A stretch of 64,000 nt of DNA from Isoetes taiwanensis (taxonomy: Eukaryota > Streptophyta > Lycopodiopsida > Isoetales > Isoetaceae). The DNA is taken from NCBI GenBank assembly GCA_021234155.1, contig JAJEKV010000056.1, positions 1,717,330 through 1,781,329 of the forward strand. The letters run 5' to 3'. The notes under the pieces were generated by a model. That model was not told where the DNA came from. It made no database searches and was given only the letters and a program-made list of their open reading frames with translations. Each line of letters begins with the position of its first letter. The first letter of the stretch is position 1. Made by a program: the position numbers and the translations under genes. Positions 10,230 through 21,956 of this stretch are shown in pieces.

Positions 10230-12826
10230 ATGGATCATAACGTTGCCTCCTATTTGGTTCCTTCATGCCACGAAGCTGGGAAGAATATTGTGGATCCTCC
10301 TCAAAATTATATTTCCGTAAAGCTAGATGGCGCTGAAAAAATAACAGTGCGCATTGAGCCAGCAAATAAAAAGGAGAGTCTTTCAGAGTTCCCGGAAGAG
10401 GCAAATATTCTTTGCAATGCAGAAGGCAATTTTGGGATCATTCCATGCCTGCCTCCTTCATGCCATGCAAAAAGCCCAACTGTTTGTCCAGGTGTGGTGA
10501 AAGATCACATTCAGTCCAAGGAATTCAAGGATGATGCAATAGATATGGGGCAATTTGGTGCTAAAGATAGTGCCATCTTGGTTTCAGGGAGTGAGAAAGA
10601 TACATCAGTGAAATGTGTGAACAACAAGTTTTCTTGTCGAGCATCTCGAGTTGTTAGAGCCAATGATGATGAAAATGTTTCAATTACACAGCATAGCCCT
10701 CGGTCCAAACAATGTCCATACCAAAGAGTCACTCCAGCTGTTTGGTTTCCAAGAGGCAAAACAGAGTCTTTCCTAGAACGCAAGATTCGCATGTTACAGG
10801 TTGTAGTTCTTTTCTCAACGTTCGGGAAATAGAAGTCTGAAGCTTTCTAATGAAGCTAAATTCATGGTTGTCAGGAAAATGCAGGGCTCAACGCATCTCT
10901 AGATGAGACCTTGAATGCTGCAAACCCCCGAGTTTCACGCATTGAACGTGAAAAGCGGGCTGCCGCTGCAGCTGCACGAGACGCAATGGAGGCACGGAAA
11001 GCTGCTCTGATTGAAGCATCTTGGTGTCGCATCCTTAAAGCTGCAGGGTGCTTCCTTTATGTCCCTGCTTATGCATTTGATAATAGCTTCCTTTTCATTT
11101 TCTTAATGTGTTAAGTTTGTATACAATAGTTCTTCGTAGCCATGCTACCATGTGTCTCCATTTTTGTGCACCTAAGAAACTAATTCTACCATTATTGTGC
11201 AGCATACCATTCATGCCAGCTGCCTTAGAACTCCAGAAAGCAGAAAAGAGGGCATCAGAAGCAGCATCAGCAGCCACGGCACTTGGGGTGGTCCTTAAAA
11301 CAATACCTCGAAGTTCTAGGTTTGACAATGAGCCATTAAGATGTACAGATCCCAACAAAATAACAGCATCTTTAGACACAGCATTTGAGGTAGACAAGGA
11401 AGTTGCAGCAGCAGTAAAGGTTGCCCTTGCTCGACTTAATAATGCTCCAGATACAGGTGTCATGGGTCTATGTTCTGCAAGTGAAGGTTTTAGAAATATA
11501 ACGCATCAGAAAAGCAGCAGTTTGGCAACACAAACCGTAGATTCAGGATCACTATTGCAACCAGATGGTGCAGGTAGATGCATGCCTCACTTGCATCAGT
11601 TGATTATCTTTTCCACTTTGCGTAAGAAGATAACCATTCTGCTATGCAGGTTTCCAATCCCAGGCGGAGGCGGAGGTTGCTGATGTTCAGCCATGTCATG
11701 GATGTCATTCTATTAGTCATATGGACGAGAATAGCATGGATGGACAAGATGCTTGTGCCATGGAAACATCTGTGAGCCTAGAATCATCTGAAAATAGAAA
11801 GCTATCCTATAAAATGGAAGTAAAAGGTCAAGAATCTAGTGATATTCTTGAAGATAATGCAGAGGATAATCTTAGCTCTTTAATATCGTTTATGCTAGAA
11901 CATGTTAAAGGCCTTAAGCTAGATGAACAGGCATCTTTGGCAAATATTGTAGCTACACGTGGCCTGAGTGCCCTTCTGGAAGGTGAAAATTATGAGCAAG
12001 AGCTCAATGCTCCGTCAGAAAAAGGAGGCAGTTTGGGAGACATTTTGGTCAAGCATGTTTCTAAACTAGAAGCGGAGAAAGCTGCTGCAAAGGCTGCTGT
12101 GATGGATAGGGAGGAGTTATCAAAAGGTAGAAAGAAGCTTTGTTTGTCATCTGGTGGTGTTCCAGACTTGGGAACTATACTTGTGAAGCATGTCTCTAAA
12201 CTTGAGAAAGAAAAGTTACAAGCCAAAAGCGATGTGAAGAATCTAGCTCCTGAGAATGGTCTTTCTGTACAGCATGTGCACGGTGTCATGCAGACAGATG
12301 GATATATCAGTGTCACAACTGATTCTTCAAAAGGAATGCCTGACCAATCGCATTTAAGAAACGAAGATGGAGCAGTTAACCACCAAGATGGTATCAGATA
12401 TTACAAAAATGAATCGAATGAGGAACTACTTGTGGCAGAAGCTAGTCTGGCTGATGGAGTGCCCCAGCAAGCATCCAAGACTGATAATGTTGGTTTAGAT
12501 GCACTAAAGCCCATTAGGAAATTTTCGAGGTTGGAAATGGAGAAGCGCGCTGCTCTTGAGGCAGCAGCAACTGAACAGGAAACGTGGCAAAGACGGAAAA
12601 CAAAGGCTCAGGAAGCTGCAGATGCATGGGGTGGGCTTGACCTTGGCAGTGCATTGAAGCGTCATGTTTCAAAACTGGAGCAAGAGCAGGTACATTTTGA
12701 TATTATATATTACGGGTTGATTTACTTTGAGAGAGCAATTTATAATTCTTTTTTATGGTTTGCTTCAAGGCTGCTTGGAAGCATGCTGAAGAGGAATCAA
12801 AAAACAAGGCAGCAAGTCTGTTGTAA
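10230..12826 (+). CDS. Plant coiled-coil-like repeat protein of unknown function, 5 exons
   Basis: Predicted exons are 10230-10799, 10875-11047, 11203-11573, 11650-12689 and 12770-12826, all with GT-AG junctions and matching phases. They total 2211 nt, or 736 residues plus TAA. The first ATG in the open frame is at 10230; in-frame TGA codons lie just upstream. The N-terminal ~190 residues are not recognised. Residues ~191-300 are rich in Ala, Glu, Lys and Arg (RIEREKRAAAAAARDAMEARK; EASWCRILKAA), suggesting helix. The C-terminal part has three copies of a unit LG-x-x-L-x-[KR]HVSKLE-x-E at about 499, 544 and 701. I recall similar repeats in uncharacterised land-plant proteins, but no biochemical role. 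Its 3' end faces the eIF2A gene 1.16 kb away. Confidence 0.8.
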
Positions 12827-13982
12827 CAATAGTGCACGTATAGGATCATGTAATTCATTTTCATGTTAGAAGGATCCATGTTTGGATACGATTCTCTGCC
12901 TTTTGAAGGAGGAGCATTGAGAACATTTACGTTTTTTCCCCAGAGTTAGTCTGTTGATTTCAGCTATGTTTTACATTGAACGAGACCAACCTGTTGGGAG
13001 TACTGAAGGGCTTATGAGCTTTGTATTTGTCTATTGAGAAATTCCAAGCATTAAATTGCATCCTCTTATGATCATTACACTCTGTCCAAAGGGGATCTAT
13101 GGTTACAGGTCCAATACATTCGGATTTGGTAGTCATAATGGGGTGTTCTCAATTTCACATTATAAAATTCACACCTAGATCTAGGTTAGGAACTCAAGTC
13201 TAATAGTAGACTTCTGAGCTGTAATACCTCTCTTATGAATATGCCGTCTTTCATGGTCTCTAAAGAAGGAACACTTCTAAATTGCATATTTGCATACTCT
13301 GCTAGTAATTTAAAGAACCTCTCCTTAACGTTCTAGCATGCATATATGTTACATGAAATTTATCAGTTGGATTTGCATTGAAACCGAGTTAATGATGATT
13401 CAGACAATGATCTGATTTTGCTAGTGTTTGAATGATTTTAGAATTTAAGATGGTTCACCTCAGACAAATGAAAGAATGAAGGTTATGAAAATGGCTTATA
13501 GTCGGAATAAAATTCTTGCCATTAAGCAATATTTGCAGTAAGCACAGTTGGGTATTGGCATTATTTGCAGTAAGCACAGACGGGTATTGGCATTATGGAA
13601 TGGGCCAGAGCTTAACTGTGGCGATGATCTTGATAATGTGTACTTGTGATTCAACAGGTTATAAACTGCTGGTATTCAATCTTGTGAATCAACAGGTTAT
13701 AAACAACTGGTATTCAATCAGCCAAAATAAATTAACCGAAATAATACAATCAAACCATTAGACCCATCCCATTCGTTACCATGTCATGTTTCATTGAAGC
13801 AATTCATCTATCCAGGACTCTCAGGGTCACCAAACAATAGTTGGAAGAGAGAACCTGAAGCCTTAGTTTATTTATAAGTGTCTCTCCCTTTCACCATTAA
13901 AGAACCGGGTAGGACATCAACAAAGACTAATAATAAGTGCCTCCCAACATCACCAGTAAAGAAACGGGAACAAAGGCTAACA
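12827..13982. other. Intergenic space between two convergent genes
   Basis: This holds the 3' flanks of both host genes. A candidate poly(A) signal for the minus-strand eIF2A gene (AATAAA in sense) is at 13867-13872, about 110 bases past its stop. No clear AATAAA was seen for the plus-strand gene. A short duplication (GCAGTAAGCACAG, near 13535 and 13567) and a repeated CAACAGGTTATAAAC string (near 13656 and 13689) are present. The frame at 13516-13761 is not convincing. Confidence 0.6.
13867..13872 (-). terminator. Candidate poly(A) signal of the eIF2A gene
   Basis: TTTATT on the plus strand gives AATAAA in the sense of the eIF2A transcript, about 110 bases downstream of its TGA. Confidence 0.45.
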
Positions 13983-16900
13983 TCATTTTAGCTGCAGCCT
14001 TTGTATTTCCTCTCTTAAAGATACTTCTTGCCCCAATTTTTCTTCTTGGTCTGTTGTTAGATTACATCTTCCGCCAGCTTGAATGACCTTTGCCTTAATC
14101 TCTTCAATTTGCCGAAGTTTCTTATTCAATGCTCTAAGCCTTTTTGCATTATCATCTGTTATAATAGAAAGTAAGACATAATGCCTAGAGTATTATTGTA
14201 AGTAAAGATGAAGAATTCTGACCGGATTGATCATTATTGATTGCAGGACTTGTTTCCTCAAGTTTCTGACTCTATTCAACCAACCATGCATTCAAATTAG
14301 ACATGTACAAATAATGCTTTTGTCACATCAATAGAAACACGATAAGATGAGATTACCATTGTAACTGCTGGTTCTTGGACTTGAATTGTACTTCCTTCAA
14401 CTTCCTTTTTTTCTTTTTGTTTCTCTCTCCTTTTCTTGTTTTTCGACGCTGTCTTTTTCTGTTCACTAAATTTTACAACTTGCCTGCATTAATATTAATG
14501 TTGACTAAATATCAAGATACATTAAAAGATACCTGGTAGAATCCCCTTCTTCTCCAAACAGCTAAAACACAATCAACCAATTAGATTTAGCTATTGATCG
14601 TACATTTGAAGGTAATTGTCTCATTCTAAAGCAACGCCAAGTTTTGAAGGTGTTTAAATTTAGAAAAGCTAGAAAGAAAACAAAAGAAGCGAGAGAATTG
14701 GACGAACTGTTTCATTGATGAAATGACATGACACAAAATAAATAGGTAGGCATCAAGTTACATGTATTTGTACACGTATATGTATACTTGTATGTCCAGT
14801 CATATGTGCACATATATATGTACATATGTACATGTCATACATATAGATTCCATACTTCAACACTCTCCCTGAAACTATACGTGTGATGATTGATTTATAC
14901 CACACCTCCAAACCTGTACCAAAACTTTCAGACCTGTACAAACGTCTTCAGACCTGTACCAAAACCTTCAGACCTGTACGCATTATACACCAAAATCTAT
15001 GTGTACATGTCCCCATAGGATAATAATCTCTGCTATACTCAACAGAAGATTTTTGGTATATGAGACCAATTAGTTGCAATCCTGACAAAACCATATGCAA
15101 CTAAGAATACTTTTGCCTTGACAATCTTGCAAACTAGAATCTAGCATCTAATATGTAAAATTCACCATGTCCACCTTCCATACCAAGCAAAAGACCACCA
15201 ATTTGTACAATCTGCTCTCCCTCAACCTCTAAATGTAAGAAAACTTCAATCACCAGATTCCTTTTAACTCCCCTCAAACTAAAATCTTCTTGCTGTAAAT
15301 ATAATACATTCAAAGCCTGTATACTTTTGCTTGTTGCTGGTAACGCAAAGCATTAGTAAATTCCATAAATTCCACTTTCTCACCAGTAACACATATCTGT
15401 AGGTAAAGAGAGTTGAGGACTGATCCCATATGCTACCCTGAAACATCTGATACTATTCCATGGCCAGTTTAAAGAAAACAAATTTCCAAACGCAGCAGCC
15501 TAAGTTATATGACAGTGCATCATCAATCCAATAACTCTCCCTAAGTTATAAATTATGCTTGATACACCATCTTTTGTGCACAAAGACTGTTATTCAATGT
15601 CCTTGATCTGATACGCCATCTTTTGTGCACAAAAACTGCTATTCCCTGTTCTTAAGAGTTTTTATAAACTAGACTTTGCAAGTCGAAAATCAGTAAATGT
15701 CCAACCAACTTCGCAAGCCCAATGTAGCGCAAGCCAAATCCAAAACATGCAAATCTGCAAACTCTCCTTGGCAACAAGCCACAAAACAGCAAACTGCAAG
15801 GTTCTCCTGGCTCAAGTCTTCCAATTGCAAGCTTCTACCAGTCAAGCATGCACACCACAAGCTTTTCCTAGCAACAACCGCAAGCCCGTATACTGCAAGC
15901 TTTCCTGAGAACAAGCCTCACATGACTTTGCTACCTTTCAAAGTCTGTGATTTTGCTTATGAATTAAAACATGACAAAGCTCTGTTTAGATTTGAGATGG
16001 ATGCCGGAAATGCAATCCTCGAATAAAAGTCGTCAAAGATTCCATTACGGGAAATTCCAGGTCAAAATCCAGTTAGATTTGCATGAAAAAATCTCACATT
16101 AATATATCTAGCTACCAACAGTCTTGAGCAATTTCCACAAGAGATCTTCCCTTTGAACAATCGGCCCCTTCAAATCAGCCAATGGAGAAACTTCCTGCAA
16201 TCAATTCCTGCCAATTTCCACTGGAAACCTTCTCGCCACAGGATAATCAGCCCGCCAAACGATTAGTTTAGCCAACGATTCCACATTTCTTCTCCACAGC
16301 TTTCTGCATCGACCGGCAAATAATACCTTTGTTCTTTAAGCACTTTTGGAAGTACGTTTGGCCTTCTTTCCAGAGATACTTAATTCTATCAATAACAAAA
16401 TCTCCCCGGAAAATAAAAAAGCTATCTCCGCCTTGACCAAGAGCCTTGAATCGGCAACAATTGGTCGTCCATCCATAGTAAGATTAGCCAAAGCCATCTT
16501 AAGCTTGGCCAAACGAATCTCCCTCAGCTGCAAATCACTCTTCCACTTTAGATCTCCACAACAAATTAAGAGCCACCTTTGCATTCAAGATATCAGATTC
16601 AATCCAAATGGCAGAGAATCGGCCCAAATTATACAGATCAAGACAGATCCATTTCAGATTTAAAAGATCCAGCCCAGATTTCCAATTCTATGAAAAAACT
16701 CCATCAGCATGGAAAACAGCTCGAATTCTTCCAGATCTGCTCTCTTTCTTCAAGATTTACCCTGGTTTGCAGATACATACAAGCTCCGAAGAATGCATTT
16801 GGATCTAATTTAAATACATCAATAATCTTTGCAAACCAACCAGATTCCTCCAACTTCTCAAAACTTAGAAGAGATTTGATATACAACAAGCTTGAAATGC

Positions 16901-19900
16901 TCAAATCAGGCCTGAATCTAAGCCCTCGAGCTGTTCTTTGCAAATCTTCATGCTCTGAATTCCAGATTTTAACATGGCATCAAGAAATAAGATAAATCTT
17001 ATCACAATCAGTTATACACTGCAGCTAAACAATCATTCTCTGAGAGTCATAACTCTAATACCATGTTTAAATTTAGAAAGGCTGAGAGAAAGAACACGAG
17101 AAGCGAGAGAATTGGACAAACTGTTCATTGATCAAATGACATGAACCAGAATAAATAGGTGGGCATCACATGTACATGCATTTGTATATATGTTATATAT
17201 ACACTTGTATGTACAGGCATATGTACACAGATTCCACACGGTCCATGAATTCTATACTCTTACAAATGGATGGACAAGCAAACTGAAACACACATCCAAT
17301 ATTCCTTTTCCCCCTATTTAGTTATAGTCAGCACAAAGCAAAATATTTGATGGTCAGATGAATGCCATTTATAGCCATCAAAGAATGCAGAAGGACATGG
17401 TAAATGATGCTTAAGTTAACGCAATTCTTTAGTCCAGCACCCTGCTTATACGAAGTAATCAAAATGGCAAACTCACAATTGTCTTTAAAGATGCAGAACC
17501 ACTCGAGTGAGGCGGCCGATAAGCAGCAGGTTTTGCAGGCACTTCATAGGAACAAAGATACATCAAAAACCAGGCTAATGAGTCGTGTAAATATTTTTTT
17601 CATAATACCTGTGCCTCCAGATGTCTTATCTGAGCCTGCTTTTAATGGAGTTGGACTTGCAGGTCTGTCTGCATAAACCCCTAATGGTACAGGTTGCCAG
17701 ATTGCCTTCAAGAAAAGCAGCAAGAAACTCAAGAAAAGAGAAAAAAAAAATTTATAGTCACATTTATCAAAGTTAACCTGATAAAGCTTTTCGAAGCTCC
17801 TTTCAAACAGCAGTGTTCCATTATATTTGAATACCTTAATTCTGTTTGATAAAAATTTAGTAGTTCATGGCTAATGAGCACTATGACAAACAAAAGGTAC
17901 CTATTGTCAATTTGCATACGAGGCATTGTGGTTGCAGTCATCAGGAGCCGACCATCAGGTGACCACTCACTAGTGACTGAACATGGAGCCTTTGAAGTCC
18001 CCAAAGGTTTCATGTTTGTGGAATCCCAAAATGCCTAAAAGAAAGACCATAAGCACACTTCAATGCTTCTATAACACATAGAAAGAAATGCACCAACGAG
18101 CAACAATAGTACTCGTGTAAATTGCATGTTTATATAAATGATATAAGCCACTTTTATCATAGAGGCTTTGAGGTTGCTTACCATGTCACCAGGCAAGTTT
18201 CCAAAGCCTGCAAGGCATATGACTTTTTGAACGTGTCAGATTGAATCAAGGACATCGATATATTGGGACACCTAGCAAGGATATACCTCATGCTTAACAG
18301 AACTACTTATTCCAAAGGATACAGCTACCATAAGGGTTCCACCTGATTGTGTTATATGGGCCAGTTCCAAATTCGAAAATAGGCCTGCATTTTGTATCGA
18401 ACATGGTTGCTTTTGCGGGCATGACTATCCATCTTAAGGATAACTGACCAAAACACAGATTATAATTACGTAAATGAAAGAGCACTAATAAACTGGATAC
18501 ATCCATATATCACTAAGAACTGTCTTCCAGTTGGAGACCATTGAGCATCATGAATAGGTCCATCTTTGCCTGTTAAATGCCGAAAGAAACATAAGAATTA
18601 CACTTCACTTGAAAAATCTGTGCAATGTTGGTTTTAAAGACAACAAAAAGAGGGGAAAAAAATCTTAAGTGGACTTTCCTCAGATAACTTACTTAAAGGA
18701 ACAGCCCCTTCATGGCTACCGTCAGTTGTCAAAAAATGCAAACGAGTCTCCCCATAGTAACTCTGGTTAGTCTTATCCACATCTGAATGTGCCAAAACAA
18801 GCAAGCCTGTTGACAAACTGTTCCACATCATCTGCACCGTAGATGCTTTGAAAAAACTACGCCTGGCTACAGGTTGATCTGCATCCAACCTTTTCATATC
18901 AAATATTCTTACGACGGCAGGACATCCCTGGAAACCATGATAAATGACAGTCTTAAATGTACTTCCAGCAGAAAGGGAAGGAGAAAACAAATGCATCCAG
19001 CAAAGTTATATTAGATATTTATTAAATCAGATTCAACCAGAAGGAGCATGTGCGTACATGTGGGGTACATGGATGCCAAATACATTAGCCTTCTAAGACC
19101 GGACACTTGAAACTTAAGGAACGAGATGAACTGTGAGCAGATGTTGTCTTTGATAGTACATAGCTGGAGCACATCATACTTTTTGAACAATGGCAGTCCC
19201 TACTGCCTTGACTTCCAAATGTGGAAGTAAGAAAAGCCTTCTGGACGCTACCATTTGCCAGCTATGGAACCATATAATTCTAACCCACATGTAGAAACAG
19301 GCTCAACCATGACCAAAAAGAATGTTCCTTGTGTCAATTTCAATAGTTTGAGAATTGTATTCTTCAAACCAGCATATCTCCGCAGAATTTCATGATAAAG
19401 CAAAAGCCAGAAGCCCTCTCCTACTCCACTTGAAATGCCATCACAAGACACTCATCATAATAGAGAGGAAACCCTTCCGCTTTGATCTATACAGAGCTGT
19501 GTGCAGAATTTCATAGGAAAAATGCATTTTTCGGCACTGGTTTTCCAACTCAGCTAGAGGAATATCCTTTAGCCAGCCCCGACTGTGCAAAAGTTTCTAA
19601 CTTGTAGGTGGTCATACAATCTCCATAGGTTGCCCTTGGAAGCTAAAATGACTTGTCTCACATGCCCTCAAAGTGTCCAGAAAATTCCACTTCCAAGTAA
19701 GTATGACGGCACAATCTTGACAGGTTGCCCATAAATGGAGAAAAAGCAGTCCCGTATGCCCTCCAAGAGCATTTGAAATTCATTGTTTCGCTTTGTGAAA
19801 ACAAATCTGGAGTTCCCTTTCTCTGCAGAAGTCTACCAGTTGCAAAGATGACAAAATGAGTATGCCATCATTTGCATAGAGAAATCAAACAAAGTACGAG

Positions 19901-21499
19901 AGAAAAGGATGCCCTTGCTTAATACAAGAGTACCATTTTTTCTGTCTTTCATGCAGCCTCTCGTATATAAGATAGAGTTGCCCGAATCAGCTCAATAAAA
20001 ATGCTTAAATGCTTTTAATAGCATTATCACACTTTTAAGAAGCTGATACAGAAAGCTTGGACAAATTCCTTATGATGATGTAGAGTTCTGCTTGATGCCC
20101 CTCGCAATTTTTGGCCTTTCTTTTATCCCATTTCATGTCCTTTCTTGTGACAAGTCGTCCGATATATATCTATATTTGGTAGCAGATATCAAATGTTAGA
20201 GCATGTGCTACCTGCCTATTGAAGTCTTACAATCATCATCATACCATCCATTGTGTGGCATATCTTGGGGCATGACCAATGCTTGAACTTCCTTCGATTA
20301 ACATTGGTAATGCTCATTGATGATCCAATCCAACCTGCTTGAACTTCTGTTGCCTAATATTGGGTATGCTCGTTGTAGATCCAATCCAATGCTGTTTTGC
20401 AGCTAGCCACCAGGTTTTGGAAGCAATTTCTTGTTACTCCAATCAAGTGATTTACTAAACTATTTTATGGGGTAGAGTCTGCTTCCTTGGACCTTTTAAG
20501 TTTCTGACCTCTTTTGCCCAAGGATATTTCCCTCATTAACACTCCAGGAGAGATTTTATTATGCATGCTCTGAAAGGATAAATCTGGACACGCTTATAAA
20601 GCACATTCCCATCCTGTATTCTAATAACACATTTAACTAATGCTACACTTCAAAATATTACTCCGATTCTACAAAAAAATCAAAAAGAATAAGAATCTGT
20701 TGGTATAAGTCGTACCTTTGCTTCTGGATTATAGGTTGCAATATATGATGGTGGCTGAGGAGCAACATGCACTGCCTCAATTCCAGGCAACCGTAGCTTA
20801 CTGATTACACCTTTGGAAAAGTCCAATCCATTATAAACATGAACTTCATTAGACACAAGCCGGCAAGCAATTGTCTCATCTGTACTGAAATGAATAGCTG
20901 GCCTACGATACAAATTTTGAGTCAATATACACATTCATTTAAAAAAAAACGTTTCAAATTCTACCAGTTTGACTTTGACATATTCTTTTGGAACTGCGAC
21001 CATACAGAGGCTCCTGATTTTGCATTCCAAAGGCAAACATTCTTCCCCTGTGTAGAAGGCCGCTGAAACGTCTGAATGTACGTTGCTCGAGGAGAGAAAA
21101 CTGCCGAAACTATGTCTTCCAAGGTTAATAAGGACTCATTGCCATTTCCAGTATCAAGAATCTTGACGCCATCTTTTAAGACCATTAGAAGTCTGCTTCC
21201 ATCTTCAGAAAACGTTGCTGATGTGCATGGTATTCTAAAATTAAATAAAAAATATAATGATTAATCTTCCTATACCCTGAGCCTTATATGCTAAGACTTA
21301 CCCTTCAATCTTGGCTACAGATAGCTTATCGAAAGTTGGACCGCCCAAAAGTGATATTCCTTGTGGCTCCTTAACTACCGTAGCAAATCAAGCTCGAAAA
21401 TCAATAGTTGAATGCCAAATTTGATCAGCTTAAATCCTAATACAGTAATGAGAATCTCTCACATAGTATATGAAGGCCGTTCACAAGTGCGTCACCCAT
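13983..21499 (-). CDS. EIF2A: Eukaryotic translation initiation factor 2A, 16 exons
   Basis: eIF2A is a cytosolic WD-repeat protein that can deliver initiator tRNA to 40S subunits independently of eIF2. Exons in transcript order: 21499-21463, 21374-21302, 21234-20965, 20902-20716, 18927-18693, 18569-18501, 18424-18323, 18222-18182, 18034-17901, 17841-17778, 17705-17609, 17541-17477, 14561-14533, 14483-14357, 14271-14223, 14155-13983. They sum to 1752 nt, or 583 residues plus TGA, close to the human length of about 585. Every junction keeps phase. Family landmarks include DVDKT-x-x-SYYGE, FMPAKAT (from ~291), FGTGP, LAGFGNLPGDM (from ~328), W-SPDGR, YRPP and a lysine-rich C-terminal helix (~527-583). 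The start is inferred from phase and homology. Intron 4 (18928-20715) and intron 12 (14562-17476) are enlarged by transposons. It looks intact. Confidence 0.93.
14651..17264 (-). mobile_element. Non-autonomous LTR retrotransposon (TRIM/LARD-like) in eIF2A intron 12
   Basis: Direct repeats at 14651-14862 (3' LTR, 212 bp) and 17064-17264 (5' LTR, 201 bp) begin TG and end CA in element sense. Next to the 5' LTR is TGGTATTAGAG (about 17053-17063), a tRNA-iMet-type primer site. Next to the 3' LTR is a purine tract (CAGGGAGAG in sense, about 14863-14871). The 2.2-kb interior has no retroviral domain; open frames at 15697-16995 match nothing known. The flanking pentamers (GAAGG and AATGG) do not match well, so the insertion is probably old. 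Confidence 0.8.
14911..14979. repeat. 20-bp minisatellite inside the intronic LTR element
   Basis: About three and a half copies of a 20-base unit similar to CCTGTACCAAAACCTTCAGA lie in tandem just inside the 3' LTR of the element. Confidence 0.6.
18223..18322 (-). other. eIF2A intron 7, U12-type (GT-AG)
   Basis: In sense, the donor is GTATCCTTT, a full match to the U12 consensus. TCCTTGAT, a full match to branch consensus TCCTTRAY, lies about 23 bases before the acceptor AAAAG. With these sites the reading frame gives the conserved run WNPYG then LAGFGNL. A U2-type donor five bases upstream (TATG/GTAGCT) also keeps the frame but loses two residues of the conserved spacing. Confidence 0.8.
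18425..18500 (-). other. eIF2A intron 6, probable U12-type
   Basis: In sense, the intron starts GTATCCAGTT and ends GATAG. TCCTTAAG lies just before the acceptor, with about 9 bases from the branch adenosine to the AG end. The first six donor bases match the U12 consensus RTATCCTT; the next two do not. The branch element differs from TCCTTRAY at its last base. The 76-base length and phase 1 are as expected for a short plant intron. Confidence 0.55.
19450..19940 (-). pseudogene. LINE reverse-transcriptase remnant in eIF2A intron 4
   Basis: In sense, traces of non-LTR reverse transcriptase are readable: KQGHP (from the KQGCP motif) and FLYANDG (from the YADD catalytic motif), around 19780-19930. 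A frame farther on reads GWLKDIPLAELENQCRKMHF (about 19450-19580). Frames are broken. The remnant is related to the reverse-transcriptase piece at 22586-23158. Confidence 0.55.
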
Positions 21500-21827
21500 T
21501 TGTACTTCTAGCTCCGAGCCCAGTGATGGACTATATAATGGCGGATAACCGGGTCTACTCTACTAATACAGGTTAACTTTTGGTTGTGCTAGGCTAAAAC
21601 CAACAATTTTGGTATTTTATTATTGTTTACAAACTTGACTAAAAGGTGCTCCTGCGATTAAGTTAAGTTCAGTTCTACCATTAAGATGAATTTGGTTAGT
21701 AAAAACCAGGAACCAATCATTCTGCCCTGAGTTCCAATTAAAGCTTGACACGTGGCTACTCTTCAATCCCAGAATGTGATGCATTTTTGTGTTTATTCGC
21801 ACTTGTTTAGTTAAGAATCCTTATTAA
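21500..21827. promoter_or_regulatory. Upstream region of eIF2A
   Basis: In eIF2A sense, a TATATAG box lies at 21533-21539, about 34-40 bases before the inferred ATG. If used it would give a very short leader, so the true start site may lie elsewhere. No other gene is seen. Confidence 0.35.
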
Positions 21828-21956
21828 AAATAACTTAACAAGTTTATGTTTGCACACATCTAGTTGCTTTAGCTTAAATTAGCCAAGGGCATGAACATAG
21901 AAAACCAGTCGTTAAGTGATCCCTACGAGCAAGGCTCGAAAATAGCAATATGTCTA
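21828..21956 (+). repeat. Left copy of a 129-bp direct repeat
   Basis: This segment matches 25518-25646 with only a few differences (both contain CCCTACGAGCAAGGCTCG). It directly abuts the gypsy pol remnant on its left. Copies 3.7 kb apart could be LTR fragments, but no primer site or polypurine tract adjoins this copy. Confidence 0.7.

Noticed and set aside
15697-16995. ORFs inside the intronic LTR element
   Set aside because: No gag or pol motif in any frame; the interior behaves like non-coding LARD sequence.
18235-18262. AC-ending acceptor for the U12 intron (AT-AC style)
   Set aside because: The donor begins GT. An AC end would keep the frame but insert residues that break the conserved spacing before LAGFGNL; the AG at 18223 gives the expected protein.
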